From an uncultured Clostridia bacterium (lineage in GTDB: Bacteria > Bacillota > Clostridia > Christensenellales > CAG-917), in contig CANQCC010000013.1 of assembly GCA_947589635.1 (NCBI GenBank), positions 1 through 18,931 of the forward strand: 18,931 bases of DNA. Reading direction: 5' to 3'. A model generated the notes under the pieces. The model did no database searches and was not told the origin of the DNA. It worked only from the letters and a program-made list of their open reading frames with translations. Of this stretch, positions 15,568-18,931 are shown piece after piece. How positions within the stretch are numbered: the stretch's first letter is position 1; every line of letters starts with the position of its first letter. The position numbers and the translations under genes are program-made.

Positions 15568-18177
15568 ATGATAGAGGTCAAAAATCTCACCAAAATATAC
15601 AAAAGCCGGAAAAACGGCGAATGCGCGGCGCTTGACGGGATAAGTTTTTCTCTTCCCGACAAGGGCTTCGTTTTTGTCATAGGCAAGAGCGGAAGCGGCA
15701 AAACCACTCTCTTGTCCCTGCTTGGCGGCCTGGACACGATAACTTCGGGCGAGATAATAGAAAACGGCAGGCATATAGAAAACTTCGGCATAGGGGAGCA
15801 GGCATACTACCGCAACTCCGCGGTGGGATTTATCTTTCAGGACTTCCATCTCATCGACGATCTGACCATCTACGAAAACGTCTCGCTCGCTTTGGAGCTC
15901 GGCGGGGAATCGAACCGCGAAAAAGTGCTCGAGGCGCTTGCCGCCACCGACCTTGCGGAGCTTGAAAATCGTTATCCAAAGGAGCTTTCGGGCGGGCAAA
16001 AACAGCGCGTGGCGATTGCGCGTGCGCTTGTCAAGCAGCCCTCAATAATACTTGCGGACGAGCCGACGGGCAACCTGGACAGCAAGACTACGACGCAGAT
16101 CCTCGGCATCTTAAAAGAGCTGTCAAAGGAAAAACTTGTCGTCATCGTGTCCCACAATCTGTCCGACGCGGAACACTACGCGGACGAGATAATCGAGCTT
16201 TCAAGCGGCAAGATCTTGCAACATGTGCGGCGCAACAAGGACTTTGACGAGAGCCTGCGCATAGAGGACGAAACCCTTGTCATCCCCTACGGCGAGAGGT
16301 TTACGGAGGAAAACTTGCAAGAGGTCAACGCCTCCCTGAAAAGCGGAAGCATAAACGAGATAAGACAGGACGGCGACAGATTTTTGCCCTACGAGGAGAC
16401 GCGCCGCGAGACCCCCTCCCCCGCCCCGCTTGAAAAGAGGCGCCTGAAGGCAAAACCCATGGCGAAACTTGCGGGCAAGTTTGCAAAGCGAGGGCTTATC
16501 CGCACTTTTGTGTACGCCGTCATTTTCGCCGCTATCCTCACCGTGCTTGGGCTTTCTCAACTGATAATGAGTTTCAACGGCGGCGAAGTCGTCTCCGCCG
16601 AACTTAAAAAGCGGGGCATGAGCTGCCTGTCATTCATAAAGGACGTCAACGACGACTATGAGGTCACGGATACGGCGTGCGTTGTGAATGTAAACGACGA
16701 CGACCTCGACAAATTTTATGCCGCGGGCTACGAAGGCAAGGCGTATCCGCTTGTAAACTACTCTCTTCATCTTACAAGCGACGATCTGCCGTTGAAGCAA
16801 AAACGGCTTCAGCTGCGTTCAAATCCTTATTCTCTCGGGGCAACGCTCGGCGTGCTGGTCACCGAAGAAAGCTTTGTGGAAAAGCAATTCGGCAAACTCG
16901 AATACGCTGCGCTTGCCGAAGATCAAAGGGACTGCGGGATTTTTATCACGGACTTTTTCGCGGACGCCTGTATTATAAACAGATCCGGCTATATCAAATC
17001 ATATCAGGACCTTTTGGGCAAACATGCAAAATTCACAAACTACACTTACGGCTACATAAACGGCATAATCAAAACCGGATACAAAGAGCGATATGGTGAT
17101 ATTTTCGACAAATTGACAGACCCAAGCACATCAAAAGACGAACTCAAAGAGATCGCGCAAAGCGACCAAGGAATTGCGCTTTATGACGAAATAACTCAAT
17201 TTTTGGGGGTCGCATATTCGTTTGAACAAAATTTTGCAACAGATCCCGAAAATACGAAGAATTTTGTTCCTTGCGGGAAAAGCACTTTTGAATACAACGG
17301 ACAAACGATCGAGTTTGAGGAAGGCGACTACTTTGCGAGAGCAAACATGATAACCGCAATACCCCTCCGCGACAATGAGGTAGCTTTTGACTACGTCATA
17401 TACAATCGACTGTTCGGCACAAATTACACCCCGCAAAATTTGAATCAATTCGTTCCGCACGAAGTGAAACTTTCATACTATCTTGCATGCGACAAAAATA
17501 GGTCGAACAAAAAGTTTGAGGCAACTCTGAAAGTCGTCGGACTTAACAACGCCGACAGATCGAAAATCAACCTGCCGGACAATGTTTTTGAACAACTTGT
17601 GCAATTTGACAGAATCGTCTGCGGCTACTACTTTGACAACGACGAGCAGGCGGATCTTGTTTTCAACACGGCCACCAAAAACGGATTTATCCCCAACTCC
17701 GCGATAGGCGGCTCCATCACGACCATGACAAAGGCCGTGAGCGTGTTCAGCAAGTTTTTCAACCTCATTTTCGTGGTGCTTTGCGTCGCGCTGCTCCTCC
17801 TGATGATGCAATTCGAGCTTAAAAACATCAAGGACAGAATGAAGGATATCGGCGTTTTGAAGGCGCTCGGCGCACAAAACGGCAACCTCATCGCCATATT
17901 CGGCCTGCAAGTGCTGATCGCAAGCCTCGCGATGATAGCGCTGTACATCGCCGCGTCCTTTGTGTTTATCGGCCTCGCAAACGATTTGCTTGTGCTGTCT
18001 CTCACCGAGCTGTCCAAAAACGTCCTCGTCTTCGACATGACCTTCCTTGCCGTCAAGTGGAAGTATGTCCTCCTCAATTGCCTGCTTGCGCTCGCCATCC
18101 TCGTCGTCTCCTTCCTCGCCCCAATGCTGCGCTTGAGGCGGATAAAGCCTACTAATGTCATCAAAGCCAAAGAATAA
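15568..18177 (+). CDS. Fused ABC transporter: MacB/LolD-type ATPase joined to an FtsX-type permease
   Basis: 869 residues. Residues 1-225 are the ATPase: Walker A GKSGSGKTT (39-47), signature LSGGQ (140-144), Walker B ILADEPTGNLDS (Asp164, Glu165), H-loop His196. A linker (about 226-310) leads to a first membrane helix (314-335), a large external domain (336-730) and three C-terminal helices (about 731-750, 774-802, 833-854) with the FtsX-type DIGVLKALGA segment. Type VII ABC systems of this kind move no bulk solute through the membrane; they drive lipoprotein release, peptide export or resistance, or cell-wall hydrolase control. The substrate here is unknown. The ATG gives the usual MIEVKNLTKIYK start, but no Shine-Dalgarno sequence precedes it. 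It lies 37 bp after ricT, with no terminator between. The external domain is clearly richer in A+T (17041-17280 is about 40% GC by hand count) than either flank. Confidence 0.93.
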   Translation: MIEVKNLTKIYKSRKNGECAALDGISFSLPDKGFVFVIGKSGSGKTTLLSLLGGLDTITSGEIIENGRHIENFGIGEQAYYRNSAVGFIFQDFHLIDDLTIYENVSLALELGGESNREKVLEALAATDLAELENRYPKELSGGQKQRVAIARALVKQPSIILADEPTGNLDSKTTTQILGILKELSKEKLVVIVSHNLSDAEHYADEIIELSSGKILQHVRRNKDFDESLRIEDETLVIPYGERFTEENLQEVNASLKSGSINEIRQDGDRFLPYEETRRETPSPAPLEKRRLKAKPMAKLAGKFAKRGLIRTFVYAVIFAAILTVLGLSQLIMSFNGGEVVSAELKKRGMSCLSFIKDVNDDYEVTDTACVVNVNDDDLDKFYAAGYEGKAYPLVNYSLHLTSDDLPLKQKRLQLRSNPYSLGATLGVLVTEESFVEKQFGKLEYAALAEDQRDCGIFITDFFADACIINRSGYIKSYQDLLGKHAKFTNYTYGYINGIIKTGYKERYGDIFDKLTDPSTSKDELKEIAQSDQGIALYDEITQFLGVAYSFEQNFATDPENTKNFVPCGKSTFEYNGQTIEFEEGDYFARANMITAIPLRDNEVAFDYVIYNRLFGTNYTPQNLNQFVPHEVKLSYYLACDKNRSNKKFEATLKVVGLNNADRSKINLPDNVFEQLVQFDRIVCGYYFDNDEQADLVFNTATKNGFIPNSAIGGSITTMTKAVSVFSKFFNLIFVVLCVALLLLMMQFELKNIKDRMKDIGVLKALGAQNGNLIAIFGLQVLIASLAMIALYIAASFVFIGLANDLLVLSLTELSKNVLVFDMTFLAVKWKYVLLNCLLALAILVVSFLAPMLRLRRIKPTNVIKAKE

Positions 18178-18304
18178 AAAACCGTCTGTACGGGATGAAG
18201 AGCGCGAAAGTGCCCCTCGGATGAATGGCCTAATGTACACATAGTACATGACCGGGCAGCCGAGGGGTACTGACAAAGCTATTCGCCCGTACAGACGGTT
18301 TTTA
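18175..18304 (+). repeat. Nested palindromic element, copy D (cap at the 3' end of the ABC transporter gene)
   Basis: 130 bp. The outer arms are AAAAACCGTCTGTACGGG and CCCGTACAGACGGTTTTT, perfectly complementary. The middle arms are GTGCCCCTCGG (18210-18220) and CCGAGGGGTAC (18260-18270), 10 Watson-Crick pairs and one G-T. The central hairpin is ATGTAC-acata-GTACAT. The leading TAA is the stop codon of the ABC transporter. It lies in the opposite orientation, relative to its gene, from copies A, B2 and C2. It probably terminates the tmk-to-ABC transcript. Confidence 0.85.
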
Positions 18305-18440
18305 ACGTATTCTACCTTTGATGAGTGACAGCATAATGTAAACTCTGTCCGGGCTTTCTTATACACGGACGTCAGCCTTGTCTGAGCTGTACCGCGGAGC
18401 GAAGCGGTTTTACGCTAAGTACGCAGTGAGGGCGGATCTG
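18305..18440. other. Gene-free stretch without recognised element
   Basis: Between copy D and the G hairpins I see only short phrases (GTACCGCGGAGCGAAGCGG, ACGCTAAGTACGCAGTGAGG) that resemble debris of the repeat families. A reading frame beginning at 18378 runs on through the G hairpins and is rejected as a gene because it consists of repeat sequence and has no ribosome binding site. Confidence 0.4.
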
Positions 18441-18529
18441 TACCCCATAAAACTCGCTACGCTCCTTTCTATGGGGACCCCCGATCCATTACCCCACAAA
18501 ATCGCTACGCAATTTTGCGGGGACCCCCA
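18441..18529. repeat. Hairpin repeat G, two tandem copies with different arms
   Basis: Unit 1 (hairpin 18443-18476) is CCCCATAAAA...TTTCTATGGGG, an inverted near-copy of 1790-1831. Unit 2 (hairpin 18492-18522) is CCCCACAAAAT-cgctacgc-AATTTTGCGGGG. Both share the core TCGCTACGC and are followed by GGGGACCCCC. The arms differ in sequence but pair within each unit. Confidence 0.65.
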
Positions 18530-18532
18530 TAG

Positions 18533-18741
18533 CCTTCTATCCAACGCTATCGAAGGGGTAGGCCCAAAATGGATAATTAGAAGATTGTCTGAGTGTAGCC
18601 CTTATCCCTACGTAAATATTTGTCTGTGCTTAACGTAACGTCTTGTCCGAGTGTAGGCCTCGCCCTTCTATCGCACAAGTGTAGAGGACATACATTCATT
18701 TAGGGGGAGGCTCCGCACTTTGTGCGGTGGTGGGGGTCCCG
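18533..18741 (-). repeat. Rearranged relative of the MITE-like element (E4 end with interior fragments)
   Basis: The 24 bp at 18533-18556 are the inverse of 1761-1784. GGGGTAGGCCC with AAAATGGATAATT (18557-18577) matches 1681-1701 and 7383-7402. AACGTAACGTCTTGTCCGAG with AGGCCTCGCCCTTC (about 18631-18668) matches 1732-1764. The block ends with TAGGGGGAGGCTCC, the perfect hairpin CCGCAC-ttt-GTGCGG (18713-18727) and GGTGGTGGGGGTC, an end of the same type as E3. The order and orientation of the parts differ from the 1599-1878 copy, so it is a rearranged or composite copy. No gene is seen. Confidence 0.55.
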
Positions 18742-18780
18742 TAAAAACACTTTATTCAAAGTCTTATCCGCTTAAAAACA

Positions 18781-18835
18781 GCGGGCGACAGCCCGCAAAC
18801 CCAAGCACAAAAAATAGCGAGCCATGAGCATTTTT
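18781..18835 (+). repeat. Two-hairpin repeat, short variant F3
   Basis: GCGGGC-gaca-GCCCGC (18781-18796, perfect) is followed by AAACCC and then AAAAAATAGCGAGC with GCATTTTT downstream. This is the F1/F2 plan of hairpin, AAACCC, A-run hairpin ending in a T-run, but with different arms. After it, to the window end, only a further AACGTTTGTCCGAG phrase (about 18902) and a GGGGTCCCCG start of another copy are seen. Confidence 0.45.
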
Positions 18836-18931
18836 GACCTCGAAGGCTTTTCCCCGGTAAATGCGAATTGTGAAGCGGTCATTCCCTTTATTATTAACGC
18901 AACGTTTGTCCGAGAGTAATTGGGGTCCCCG

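Overview
The window looks like a chromosomal segment of an uncultured, probably gut-associated, Firmicutes (Clostridia-like) bacterium. Evidence for this is the tmk-holB-ricT cluster (RicT is a Firmicutes-type protein), the long surface lipoprotein combining InlB-type and BspA-type repeats, lipoprotein signal peptides, and strong AGGAGG-like ribosome binding sites. Coding GC is roughly 50-60% by eye. The taxonomic placement is inference; there is no rRNA or other phylogenetic marker here that I could place more exactly.

Layout. Positions 1-1275 hold the 3' end of a repeat-bearing extracellular-type protein on the + strand. It converges on a giant lipoprotein gene at 2162-6838 on the - strand. 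The 0.9 kb between them is a mosaic of repeats. A second mosaic (about 6914-7676) separates the lipoprotein promoter from the 3' end of a leuS-serS pair (- strand, 7677-11466). A divergent intergenic region holds back-to-back promoters for leuS and for a secreted GH5 glycoside hydrolase lipoprotein (+, 11604-12971). A promoter then precedes an overlapping tmk-holB-ricT run (13100-15530), followed at 37 bp by a large fused ABC transporter (15568-18177). The last 0.75 kb is again a repeat mosaic without a gene.

Function. tmk, holB and ricT are a housekeeping cluster (dTTP supply, clamp loader, RNA maturation/sporulation factor), and leuS-serS charge tRNAs. The lipoprotein, the GH5 enzyme and the ABC transporter are envelope functions. 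I see no phage, CRISPR, toxin-antitoxin or other classical defence genes.

The most unusual content is non-coding. At least four repeat families recur in the three gene-free stretches. In every family the flanks or loops are conserved while the pairing arms differ between copies, yet each copy remains self-complementary. The most striking is a 127-130 bp nested palindrome at 1273-1402, 2037-2164, 7553-7679 and 18175-18304. In all four intact copies the outermost TAA is exactly the stop codon of the adjacent gene, so the elements sit as gene-end caps, probably as terminators. This is the best candidate here for an undescribed system.
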